DNA of 64,000 bases from Thalassotalea sp. HSM 43 (GTDB lineage Bacteria; Pseudomonadota; Gammaproteobacteria; Enterobacterales; Alteromonadaceae): positions 1,698,302 through 1,762,301 of the forward strand of contig NZ_CP038493.1 in assembly GCF_004752005.1 (NCBI RefSeq), given 5' to 3'. This document shows, piece after piece, positions 24,528 to 32,604 of this stretch. The notes beneath the pieces were generated by a model, which was not told the DNA's origin, made no database searches, and saw nothing but the letters and a program-made list of their open reading frames with translations. The translations under genes and the position numbers were made by a program. The stretch's first letter is position 1; every line of letters starts with the position of its first letter.

Positions 24528-27467
24528 GTGACCACAATCAAACAACATATTCAGCACCTTGGCAAAGTGTTCATTAGCATCATCATGCTATGCCTATGTG
24601 GCCAAGCCGCAGCACAAGTACAACACCAAAACACCATGTCATTAGACGGTGTGTGGCAAATTTACTTTGATAAAGACAATCAAGGTAAAGCGAAAAAGCT
24701 TTATCAAAGTGCCAACTTTCTCGCACTCGATGATGTGCGTGATATCAACGTCCCCAGTGTTTGGGAGCGTATCGAAAAAGACTACGAAGGCGCGGCGATT
24801 TATCATAAACGATTTGATGCACCAAAAGCGTGGCAAGAACAAATCATTCACTTGGCATTTGATGCCGTTAATTATCGCGCCGAAGTGTACCTAAACGACC
24901 ACGTCGTTGGTGTGCATGAAGGTGGCTTCACGCCATTTAGTTTCCGCATTGATTCACTGTTGCATTTTGACCAAGAAAACGTCATTACCGTGCGTGTACT
25001 TGGGCCAATATTACTCGATACCGATAAAGTGATTGATGGCATGGGCGCAATGGAAACGCCACAATGGCGCGGTGGTATTACCGGCGGTATTTGGCAGTCA
25101 GTGCGTTTAGTGGCCAGTGATGGTTCGTATATTAGCGATGTATTTGTACAACCTGATCTTGGTAAAGAATCGGCAAACATTACCGTTAGCACCACCAACT
25201 TTGATGTTTATGATAGCGACGACAGTATTCGATTTGAGATCCGCGATAAGCAAACCGACAGCCTAGTTGCTAGTAAGCAAATCAGCGCCAAACTACAACC
25301 AGGTAAGAGCGAATGGCAAACCAATATCGACATTGCTAATGCCAAAGCGTGGTCACCTGATGCGCCAAATCTATACCAGCTGACGACACAGATTATCCGC
25401 GACGACAAGATCAGTGACAGCGTTACTGAAAACTTTGGTTTACGTCAATTTACCGTCAAGGACAAACGCTTTTATCTCAATGATGAAGAAGTGTATGTCA
25501 AAGCGGTATTTCTTGAAGGCGTATACCCAGTTGGTGTCGCCACTCCGGTAGATATGGATATGGCACGCAAAGAAATCCGTTTAGCTAAAGAAGCCGGCTT
25601 TAACATGATCCGCCCATGGCGTCGGCCGCCACCGCCGCAATGGCTCGACTTAGCCGATGAGATGGGGGTGATGGTAATTGGTTCGCCAGTACTTGAGTGT
25701 ATGGATTTACCGGTTAATACACCGGATTTACCAAACCGAGTCATTAATGAAATAGCAAAAACCATAAAACGTGATCGCAACCGAGCCAGTATCGTTATGT
25801 GGGAATTGTTTAACGAGATCCGTCGCCCAGTGTTAAAACAAATGATGCAAGAAACATCAATGATGGCACGCGATCTTGACCCAAGTCGATTGATTCTTGA
25901 TGAATCTGGCGGTTGGGCATTTGGCGCCAAAGTGTTTTTACCAAACGAGCGCAATTTTATTAGCTTTAACGATGTACATACCTACCCAGGTCCTAATATG
26001 ACCAATACTTGGTACGACAAATTTGCGGGCTTAAGTTACAACAAAAAAGAACGTAAGCAAATGGGTATCAATGTGAATCCGATTGGCGATCACGTTAAAC
26101 CGGGGGCAACCACTTTTGTCTCTGAGCTAGGTTATGGCAGCTACGTTGATTTTGATAAAGTGAATCAACGCTTTGAGGACGTGGGCAACCCTATCGTGCC
26201 ACCGACACGCTATCATCAACAACTGGGCAGCCAGTTGACAGAGGTATTGCAAAACAAGCTGTCGCATATTTACAGCAGCCCGCAAGACTTTTACATGGAG
26301 CAGCAGCTGATTCATGGTAAAGCCAATGCCCGCATGATCGAAGCAACTCGTATTAACCCACGTGTCACTGGTTATTGTGTGCATGCGCTAACCGGTGGTG
26401 ATTGGATTATGGGCGCAGGCTTGCTCGATTTATGGCGCGATCCAAAGCCGCAAGTGTATAAGTTAACGCAAGCCGCGAATCAAAAGCAGATTGTCTCGAT
26501 ACGTACCTTTCCTAGAAACGTCTACCAAGGCAACGACATGCGCTTTACCATCAAGGGCGTCAATGAATTGGCAACTCAACAAGCCAAACTTGCAGTGGAA
26601 ATTCGCGATCAACAAAATCAAGTTGTCTATCAACACAGCGAAAACGTCACCTACCGCAAAGACGTCAGTGACTTATTTGAGTACCAGCTAAACAGCAAAG
26701 AATTAACTGGGCGCTACACCATAGTCGCCAAAATGCTGACCAAAGACGGCAAGCTTATCACCGAAAATCAGTTTGATTTTGATGTGTTTACGCCGCAAAA
26801 CTACCCGGTAAGCGGCGACTATGCCTTCATTGATCATACCGGCAACCTTAAAGCGTTTTTTAATGACAATAACATTAATGCGACGCCATTTAATGCCGAC
26901 ACTTCGATTGATACACCGGTTGTCGTCGCAATGCACATTACTGGCAAAGACAGCCAAATAAAGGTTAATCCACAACTTAATGCGTTTGCTAATCAAGGCG
27001 GCACGGTGTTGTATTTGCAGTTTCCATACAATAAACCGAAATGGAACGCTGGTGTGTTAAGCAAAGGCAAAAGCTTGAACTTACCGGTTGAGATTGCAAT
27101 GAAAGCCTCAACGGGCCTGTGGGGTGGTATGTCACACATTGTTGAAGATCACCCAATGTTCGAAGGCCTGCCAGTTAAACAAGCCATGCATGGCGTCTAC
27201 GAGCATGTCCGAGCGAAGATGTCTATGGTCGACTTAGAACAAAAAGCCTTAGTGACGGTTGTCGCCAATGATAACTTCCCCGACATGACCTTGATGAATC
27301 GCCATTACAAAGGCACAGGCGATGTTTGGCTAGGTTCAGATGTATCTGAAATCACCTTAGGCCAAGGAAAAATTATCTTGTCAACACTGCAAACCGTACC
27401 CAACCTAGGTAAAGACCCGGTGGCCGATATTATTGTCAGAAACATGCTGGCTTATATCGGTAAGTAA
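24528..27467 (+). CDS. Exported GH2 family glycosidase with an extra C-terminal domain
   Basis: A 979-residue exported glycoside hydrolase starting at GTG 24528, ten bases after GGGAG. A signal peptide (ending C-G-Q-A-A-A-Q) is followed by a sugar-binding jelly roll with S-L-D-G-V-W-Q-I, an Ig-like domain and a TIM barrel. The acid/base is Glu430 in W-E-L-F-N-E-I and the nucleophile is Glu533 in V-S-E-L-G-Y-G. Residues about 770-979 form an added region with a glutaminase/ThuA-like look (A-F-A-N-Q-G-G-T-V-L-Y-L-Q, then G-Q-G-K-I-I-L-S-T). The family contains beta-galactosidases, glucuronidases and mannosidases; this is not the LacZ type. It closes the regulator-led cluster and is followed by a strong terminator. 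Confidence 0.87.
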   Translation: MTTIKQHIQHLGKVFISIIMLCLCGQAAAQVQHQNTMSLDGVWQIYFDKDNQGKAKKLYQSANFLALDDVRDINVPSVWERIEKDYEGAAIYHKRFDAPKAWQEQIIHLAFDAVNYRAEVYLNDHVVGVHEGGFTPFSFRIDSLLHFDQENVITVRVLGPILLDTDKVIDGMGAMETPQWRGGITGGIWQSVRLVASDGSYISDVFVQPDLGKESANITVSTTNFDVYDSDDSIRFEIRDKQTDSLVASKQISAKLQPGKSEWQTNIDIANAKAWSPDAPNLYQLTTQIIRDDKISDSVTENFGLRQFTVKDKRFYLNDEEVYVKAVFLEGVYPVGVATPVDMDMARKEIRLAKEAGFNMIRPWRRPPPPQWLDLADEMGVMVIGSPVLECMDLPVNTPDLPNRVINEIAKTIKRDRNRASIVMWELFNEIRRPVLKQMMQETSMMARDLDPSRLILDESGGWAFGAKVFLPNERNFISFNDVHTYPGPNMTNTWYDKFAGLSYNKKERKQMGINVNPIGDHVKPGATTFVSELGYGSYVDFDKVNQRFEDVGNPIVPPTRYHQQLGSQLTEVLQNKLSHIYSSPQDFYMEQQLIHGKANARMIEATRINPRVTGYCVHALTGGDWIMGAGLLDLWRDPKPQVYKLTQAANQKQIVSIRTFPRNVYQGNDMRFTIKGVNELATQQAKLAVEIRDQQNQVVYQHSENVTYRKDVSDLFEYQLNSKELTGRYTIVAKMLTKDGKLITENQFDFDVFTPQNYPVSGDYAFIDHTGNLKAFFNDNNINATPFNADTSIDTPVVVAMHITGKDSQIKVNPQLNAFANQGGTVLYLQFPYNKPKWNAGVLSKGKSLNLPVEIAMKASTGLWGGMSHIVEDHPMFEGLPVKQAMHGVYEHVRAKMSMVDLEQKALVTVVANDNFPDMTLMNRHYKGTGDVWLGSDVSEITLGQGKIILSTLQTVPNLGKDPVADIIVRNMLAYIGK

Positions 27468-27500
27468 CAAGATAAGACAACGTCTTTTGTCGCAAACCAA

Positions 27501-27546
27501 AACACTGCCATAACTCTAAACAAAAGGTCATGGCAGTGTTTTTTTT
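27501..27546 (+). terminator. Rho-independent terminator after GH2
   Basis: A perfect 11-bp stem (arms 27501-27511, AACACTGCCAT, and 27530-27540, ATGGCAGTGTT) is followed by a T-run. It ends the 19.7-27.5 kb operon. The rest of the 278-base gap up to 27745 holds only an imperfect GCCGC/GGCG inverted repeat that I cannot assign. Confidence 0.85.
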
Positions 27547-27745
27547 GGCTGAATATACAGAGAGGTTAGTTATTGATGAGCTCCAATTACATAACATCTG
27601 GAGACTCAAAAGCGGATAATGAGAAGTTCACCGGATTATAAAACTCTAGCTTACTGAAGTTCTATTTTAGTCATTATAACGTCGCCATAAGCGGCAAGTT
27701 AATGGTTGGCAAAAATTATGGAGCAATGTGGATACGAGTTAACTA

Positions 27746-28180
27746 TTACGAATCCGAATTACACGCCTTGTTGTGTTTTGATATATATTTCAACAAACTA
27801 CCAAACAGTAGCGGGCAAAGCAATAAGAGTACGGGTTGTGCAAAAAGCTTATAGTACGACCAAAAAACCTCATTAAAACTGTAATGGATTACGATACTCA
27901 AAACCGCGAAAGCAAGGAAAAAAACGATAGTTATTAAGTTAAGGGAACGCCAATAATGTTTAGTGTATTGCAATTTCTTACCCCAAAAAACATAAGCTAG
28001 GCCATTCCTCTCAAATAATGAAGCCACTGAAAATATCAATGATGTTAAACACCAGAAAATTGCAGGGTGATAATTGGGGTTAACTATCAGCTCCAAAACA
28101 CTCAGATGTCGGTACAAAAACGAAGTCAAACCTATTACAAGGACTACCCCTAGTAGTGACCGCCAGTATATAGACCACAT
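27746..28180 (-). CDS. Small integral membrane protein of unknown function
   Basis: A 144-residue protein with four predicted membrane segments, around residues 5-25, 40-58, 78-100 and 112-130, and a short polar C-terminus (K-H-N-K-A-C-N-S-D-S). I recognise no family. It is unlike its PUL neighbours and lies on the minus strand behind another unknown gene. Between the two is a folded repeat resembling an integron attC site. AACGGAG stands shortly upstream of the ATG. Possibly a gene-cassette passenger. Confidence 0.6.
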   Translation of the reverse strand: MWSIYWRSLLGVVLVIGLTSFLYRHLSVLELIVNPNYHPAIFWCLTSLIFSVASLFERNGLAYVFWGKKLQYTKHYWRSLNLITIVFFLAFAVLSIVIHYSFNEVFWSYYKLFAQPVLLLLCPLLFGSLLKYISKHNKACNSDS

Positions 28181-28230
28181 TGATTATTTCTCCGTTACTC
28201 GGCTGTACAACTCTAAAAACATAACGCCAA

Positions 28231-28322
28231 GCTAACGAGCTGATAATGTGTGGCTAAAATGTGTAGCGACGCGAATCCGAGCCAAACTTTAGCAGCCCCG
28301 TTTCTTAATGCGCTGGTTAGGT
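28231..28322 (-). repeat. attC-like imperfect inverted structure between two unknown genes
   Basis: Outer arms CTAACGAGC (28232-28240) and GCTGGTTAG (28312-28320) pair with one mismatch, and inner arms GCTAAA (28253-28258) and TTTAGC (28288-28293) nest inside. On the minus strand the element begins ACCTAAC, fitting the RYYYAAC core of attC sites, and ends with CGTTAGC. The stop codon of the upstream gene is part of it, as in gene cassettes. The match is partial and no integrase is seen. Confidence 0.35.
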
Positions 28323-28673
28323 GATTTTAGCAATTTTATCTAGTGTTTTTTGAGCAGCTGCTATTACTTGCTTCCATTGAGTATTATTTAATAGCTCTTC
28401 AATAGGCTGCTCTTCACTGCCTAAATTCTCGTCAAAAACTTTAGTAAACTCGCAAAGGAAACACTTTTCAGTGGTATTAAAGCTTTCAGAAATTAAACCT
28501 GTTCCTTGTGGTAAAGAGTCCATAACTAAATCATCAAACCACCAACAAATAAACTCATTTTTATAATCGATGTATTCAACTTTCGATGCAAATTTTCTCT
28601 GTCTTTCAGGAGACGATAAAAAGCTCAAAATATCTAAACACGAATTTCTGAATTCTAGAGCCGTACTGTCCAT
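28317..28673 (-). CDS. Hypothetical acidic protein
   Basis: A 118-residue soluble protein with no signal peptide. It is rich in acidic and aromatic residues (for example I-C-W-W-F-D-D-L) and has two Cys in E-K-C-F-L-C-E. I recognise no family. Short, acidic, cytoplasmic proteins of this sort are common in integron cassettes and in immunity or antitoxin-like roles, but nothing here establishes that. Its TAA stop lies inside the attC-like repeat at 28231-28322. Its composition and neighbours suggest it is not part of the PUL. Confidence 0.6.
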   Translation of the reverse strand: MDSTALEFRNSCLDILSFLSSPERQRKFASKVEYIDYKNEFICWWFDDLVMDSLPQGTGLISESFNTTEKCFLCEFTKVFDENLGSEEQPIEELLNNTQWKQVIAAAQKTLDKIAKIT

Positions 28674-28774
28674 AGTTACTTAATTGTGTAATGAAGTGGA
28701 TAAATGCACGACATACGGAATTATTCCACTTTTCCATTTCGTCCCAATCTATGAAACAGTTTGAGCGCGTATGC

Positions 28775-28807
28775 TAACAAATAGCCAGTCTCCTTACCCA
28801 TTTGTTA
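28775..28807. repeat. Inverted repeat downstream of the SPFH gene
   Basis: Perfect 8-bp arms TAACAAAT (28775-28782) and ATTTGTTA (28800-28807) enclose a 17-base loop. Weaker outer arms GCGCGTAT and ATATGCGC follow the same symmetry. It could be a terminator-like or recombination-related structure at the border of the two unknown genes. Confidence 0.4.
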
Positions 28808-28832
28808 TTAACTTGATTGGTTGATATGCGCG

Positions 28833-29705
28833 TTATTGCTTAGCACGCATATCCATAATAGGTACAGTACCGTCGCTCATCATGGTTACTGGCAGTTTGC
28901 CGTCCCACTGTTGTGCTTGGGTTAACTCGATGATCAATGGGTTGTCTTTAAGTGCTTTAGATTTGGCTTCAATCGCTTGGGCTTCTGCTTCACCTTTTAA
29001 GATAATGGCTTGGGCTTCGGCTTCGGCAACTTTAATAATACCTTGAGCTTTTGCGTCGGCGGTATTTACTTCACGCAGCGCTTCTAGACGTTGACGCTCA
29101 AGTTTGTGCTCTTCGGCAGCAGCTAAGTTCTTTTCAGTTTGCTTTACTTCAATCGAGTTAATGTATTTTTGTGGCAATACAATGTTCTCGATTTGAATGT
29201 TATCAACAACTACTGGAAAGCCTTCCATTTCAGCCGCTAAGCGGTGTTCAATGCCTTGAATCGCTGATGCCCTGTCTTGAATCAATTGCTCAGCTTCAAA
29301 CTGTGGAATGGTGTCTTTGGTGGCGCTACGAAAACGCGGGTCTAGAATACGTTGTTCAAACTGGGTTAAGCCGCCATAACGTTTGAACAAATCTAGCGCG
29401 GCTTCTTTGTTAACCGTCCAGTTAACCGACACTTCAACGGTGACCGGCATTTGCTCTTTGGTGCTCGACGCCATTTTTTCGGCATTTTTGCGCGTGCGAA
29501 CTTCAATGTGTTCTACGGTTTCAATGAAAGGAATTTTAAAGTGCAAACCAGGATTTTCTTGATGCTTGGCTTCACCAAAACGTTTAACAACACCGACATG
29601 GCCTTCCAAGACAATAAAGTACGAGCTAAATACCAAGATTGCCGCAATAACCAATGGTAGCCATTTGAATACTTTACCTAAGGTAAATTGTGGTTTGCCG
29701 ATCAT
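28833..29705 (-). CDS. SPFH/prohibitin family membrane protein (HflC-like)
   Basis: A 290-residue protein with one N-terminal membrane anchor (about residues 14-31) and an SPFH/band-7 domain opening V-L-E-G-H-V-G-V-V-K-R-F-G-E. A long charged helix of about residues 190-260, rich in A, E, K and Q (for example A-E-A-E-A-Q-A-I), is typical of prohibitin/stomatin oligomerisation. Such proteins form large rings and modulate FtsH-like proteases or membrane microdomains. Usually HflK accompanies HflC; here the gene is alone, between a beta-helix gene and two unknown genes, so its link to polysaccharide use is unclear. I do not assign hflC because the genomic context differs. Confidence 0.88.
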   Translation of the reverse strand: MIGKPQFTLGKVFKWLPLVIAAILVFSSYFIVLEGHVGVVKRFGEAKHQENPGLHFKIPFIETVEHIEVRTRKNAEKMASSTKEQMPVTVEVSVNWTVNKEAALDLFKRYGGLTQFEQRILDPRFRSATKDTIPQFEAEQLIQDRASAIQGIEHRLAAEMEGFPVVVDNIQIENIVLPQKYINSIEVKQTEKNLAAAEEHKLERQRLEALREVNTADAKAQGIIKVAEAEAQAIILKGEAEAQAIEAKSKALKDNPLIIELTQAQQWDGKLPVTMMSDGTVPIMDMRAKQ

Positions 29706-29807
29706 ACAAAATCCTTTTTCTTTATTATTTTTAGAGCGGTTATTTAACGACTTTATTAACGATTATTCAACAACTATTTCCCGTTTTCAGAGAAAAACAC
29801 TTGCTGT

Positions 29808-32192
29808 TTATGACATACCAAGGCGCTTGATAAAATGCATCAACAAACCGAACCACAATAAAAAGAACACGCTACCGCCTGAGCCGCCTGAATCTTTTTG
29901 CGCTGGAACTTGAGACTGGCTTTGCTGTTGGTAGGTTACGCTGAACTGCACCTCGGCATTGTAATTACCCGCCACATCGTAGACGCTATCTGCGGGTAGC
30001 GTAACGCTTACCTCACCATAATCACTAGCAACCAAATCAAAGCGCCAAAGCAAGTCTGACTCTTGAAAAAGATTATTGATGCTAGCGTTAACTGACTGCA
30101 AATCACTGCCATCAAAGCCGGCAATGGCTTCATCAAATTCAATGGCCATGGCAATATCGGCATCGTATAGGGTGTGCTCAACTGGCCCAGAAAAGCTAGC
30201 AACAGGTGCCTTAGTGTCGCTATCGTCAGCTATTTGCTGATAAATGATAGAGAATTCAGCACCTTGATTACCGATATCTTGGTTATCCGTTACCGAGTCA
30301 GCTAATAGACTAATGCTAACCAAGCCATATTGCAGCGGTGATATTTCAAGCTGCCAGGTCATCTCATCAAGCTTGCTTAACTGAGTTAATGTGGCATTGC
30401 TGCCAACGAAATCTGTTAGCTCAAGGCCAGTGACCTTAGTATCAAAGGTAACGGTCAACAAAATTCGCGTTTGAAATGTTTGCTCCGCTAAAATTGATGA
30501 TATAACCGCGCTTGGGTGGGTGGTTTTAAACGGTGAAATGGCACCAATGTGTTGGTTACCATCAAGCACATTACCGAGGATATCGGTTTCGACATTAAAG
30601 CCATCAACCAAGCCAATAGGGTCGTCCGCAATAGCCTCTATGTCAACGCCTTTGTTGGCAATAAGCTCGCTGTTCGTTGGCACGTAATCAAGGGCACTAT
30701 TGCCGCCTTTGTTGCTAAAGCTTGGCTCACCAATAATAGCGTCGCTGCTTTGTGCTAACAAGGTATCAGGCCAGTTGTCCGTCGACAAAAACAGATTATT
30801 AGTAACCTTAATATCTTGGGTTGGGTTTTCACCATCGACTAAGTTATAGATGTTCTGGTCTATGTGCCGGCTGGCCCCTTCAATATAAAAAATATTATTG
30901 GCAACCACTAAGCCATCGGTTTCATTATGCACCGCAAATTGAGCTAATATCTCAGGTTTGGTATAGATGGTGTTGTTGTAGAGGTAGTTATTTTTCGGCG
31001 CAACTTGCGGATTGTTTTTACCAACATAACCGCTTAGCCATAAGATCTTACCGTCATGACTGGCACCATCAACACCTTTTTTACGGTAACCGTCATTGAT
31101 ACTGACGTTATAGCGGTAACTGTTATTCTCATTATTGCCTAAGATCTCAATAAACCCACCGGCATTATTTTTACTCAGGTTGTGTTGTACAATCACGTTA
31201 CTGCAATTGAAATCGATATGAAAACCCGCCGAATCGGCAGGCCCTTGTGCGTCGGTAAACTCATTGAATTCAATCAATAGGTTTTTAGAGCCCCAAGGCC
31301 ACATGCCGCTGCCGCGATTCCATTTTCGACTGTCGCTACCACTACCTGTGCGATGCACCTTATTGTGACCAACATAACCACTGTTGGTGCCGCCAAATTG
31401 AATGCCTGGGCCACCAATGTCATGTATGTAGTTGTCGGTCAAAGACACCTGATACACATTACCCCAGCGGCGTTGCTCGATGTCGCGATTAGAGTTTGAG
31501 GTGATCTTAAAAGCGGTATGCGCTACATCTGCAATTTCAGAATTACTCAAACTGATATTGGTAAGTTTGGTGGTGCCATTATTGTTGTTAAACAATCGCA
31601 CGCCCCAACCATAGTTTTGCGTACCATTCGGGGTATTATTGTCATTACCGCGATCAAAGCCAAACTCTTCATGATATATGTCGTGAATAAACAGGTTGTC
31701 CATCGAAATGTAGCCGTATGGGTTGACGGCATTGTGGTGGTTAACATCAATTAACACCCCTAAGCGCATCCACTGACCCAGTCGATTTTTATGTTGCGCA
31801 CCGGCATTGGCGATAATTTCAATATTACTGATATTAATATGACGTACGTTTAGCATGCTAATACCAGCTAAATACCCTGCCGCATCAATTTTTGCACGGT
31901 CGGTTTGCTCACCACCGTAACTGCTCACTACAATAGGTTGCTCTGCGGTGCCATCCTCCCAGCGCAACTCTAAGCTGCCCATGTGAGTTTCATTGGCGGC
32001 CAGATATATTGCGTCACCCGCTTCAAGCGTAATGCTGTTCACTCTTGTCAGCGATTGCAACGGGGTTTGCTCACTCAGGCCATCATTGTTATCACTGCCA
32101 TCTGGGTGAACGTAGTAGTCAGTGGCTAAGGCTGATGCTGCCAACACGCTTGTCAATAACGCTAACGAGCAAAGGAGTCGAGATATGTGCAT
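29808..32192 (-). CDS. Secreted parallel beta-helix protein with two Ig-like repeats and a GlyGly-CTERM-like tail
   Basis: A 794-residue secreted protein. A signal peptide (ending S-A-L-A) is followed by Y-Y-V-H-P-D-G-S-D-N-N-D-G and a right-handed beta-helix to about residue 560. The helix shares R-G-S-G-M-W-P-W-G-S, G-P-A-D-S-A-G-F-H-I-D-F-N-C and N-A-G-G-F-I-E-I-L-G-N-N with the protein at 8385. Residues about 565-755 are two Ig-like repeats, each with a T-F-D or E-F-D segment and an A-D-S-V phrase. The C-terminus is Gly/Ser-rich, then a hydrophobic helix, then basic residues, which fits the GlyGly-CTERM sorting signal processed by rhombosortase. It is therefore probably surface-anchored or released. 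Catalytic activity unknown; a polysaccharide-cleaving role is inferred. Confidence 0.82.
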   Translation of the reverse strand: MHISRLLCSLALLTSVLAASALATDYYVHPDGSDNNDGLSEQTPLQSLTRVNSITLEAGDAIYLAANETHMGSLELRWEDGTAEQPIVVSSYGGEQTDRAKIDAAGYLAGISMLNVRHINISNIEIIANAGAQHKNRLGQWMRLGVLIDVNHHNAVNPYGYISMDNLFIHDIYHEEFGFDRGNDNNTPNGTQNYGWGVRLFNNNNGTTKLTNISLSNSEIADVAHTAFKITSNSNRDIEQRRWGNVYQVSLTDNYIHDIGGPGIQFGGTNSGYVGHNKVHRTGSGSDSRKWNRGSGMWPWGSKNLLIEFNEFTDAQGPADSAGFHIDFNCSNVIVQHNLSKNNAGGFIEILGNNENNSYRYNVSINDGYRKKGVDGASHDGKILWLSGYVGKNNPQVAPKNNYLYNNTIYTKPEILAQFAVHNETDGLVVANNIFYIEGASRHIDQNIYNLVDGENPTQDIKVTNNLFLSTDNWPDTLLAQSSDAIIGEPSFSNKGGNSALDYVPTNSELIANKGVDIEAIADDPIGLVDGFNVETDILGNVLDGNQHIGAISPFKTTHPSAVISSILAEQTFQTRILLTVTFDTKVTGLELTDFVGSNATLTQLSKLDEMTWQLEISPLQYGLVSISLLADSVTDNQDIGNQGAEFSIIYQQIADDSDTKAPVASFSGPVEHTLYDADIAMAIEFDEAIAGFDGSDLQSVNASINNLFQESDLLWRFDLVASDYGEVSVTLPADSVYDVAGNYNAEVQFSVTYQQQSQSQVPAQKDSGGSGGSVFFLLWFGLLMHFIKRLGMS

Positions 32193-32211
32193 ATTAATGC
32201 CTTTTTATTAG

Positions 32212-32230
32212 TAATATAAATCATATTATT
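32212..32230. promoter_or_regulatory. Candidate PUL operator (AT-rich 19-mer)
   Basis: The plus strand reads TAATATAAATCATATTATT, 20 bases upstream of the beta-helix gene on the minus strand. It shares its first ten bases with the perfect site at 8320. Confidence 0.45.
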
Positions 32231-32261
32231 TTTAATGCAGTCAAATAACAAGCACAGACAT

Positions 32262-32288
32262 AAAAAAAGCCACTTAAAAAGTGGCTTT
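32262..32288 (-). terminator. Terminator after the EF-hand gene
   Basis: A perfect 10-bp stem (AAAGCCACTT and AAGTGGCTTT around three bases) with a T-run on the minus strand. It lies just after the stop of the EF-hand gene and separates the sulfatase operon from the beta-helix gene. Confidence 0.85.
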
Positions 32289-32306
32289 AATGGCAAGACT
32301 GCGCGG

Positions 32307-32591
32307 TTATTTTTTCTTTTTCTTGTTCTTGTGGGCTTTAAACTCTTCAAAAGAAATTAGACCATCTTTATCAGTATCAATTTTCTTAAAGCCATTTTTA
32401 TTAAACTTTTTGCGCTTTTCTTCTGACAGGTCTTTTTTATCCATCCACCCTTTGGTGAAGGCTGTATACTCTGCCATGTTTAGACCACCATTTTTATCGC
32501 CATCAAGCTTGTTGAAATACGTCTGATTCGCGAAACTCAGTGTGCTCACAGAGCACAAAGCAATTAATGCCATCAATTTTATTTTCATCAA
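32307..32591 (-). CDS. Small secreted EF-hand protein with a lysine tail
   Basis: A 94-residue exported protein. A signal peptide (ending L-S-F-A) precedes two EF-hand calcium loops, D-G-D-K-N-G-G-L near residue 30 and D-T-D-K-D-G-L-I-S-F-E-E-F near 73. The second is canonical. The C-terminus is H-K-N-K-K-K-K-K. It starts 13 bases after the upstream sulfatase gene, so it is part of that operon. Sulfatases need calcium, so a calcium-buffering or adaptor role is a plausible guess. A paralogue lies at 52543. Function otherwise unknown. Confidence 0.85.
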   Translation of the reverse strand: MMKIKLMALIALCSVSTLSFANQTYFNKLDGDKNGGLNMAEYTAFTKGWMDKKDLSEEKRKKFNKNGFKKIDTDKDGLISFEEFKAHKNKKKKK

Positions 32592-32604
32592 AGGTCTCCT
32601 ATTA

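Noticed and set aside
25472-25954. Open frame of 160 codons antisense to the GH2 gene
   Set aside because: It lies wholly inside a well-supported GH2 coding region, has no recognisable domain, and is a codon-bias shadow like the other antisense frames within long genes.
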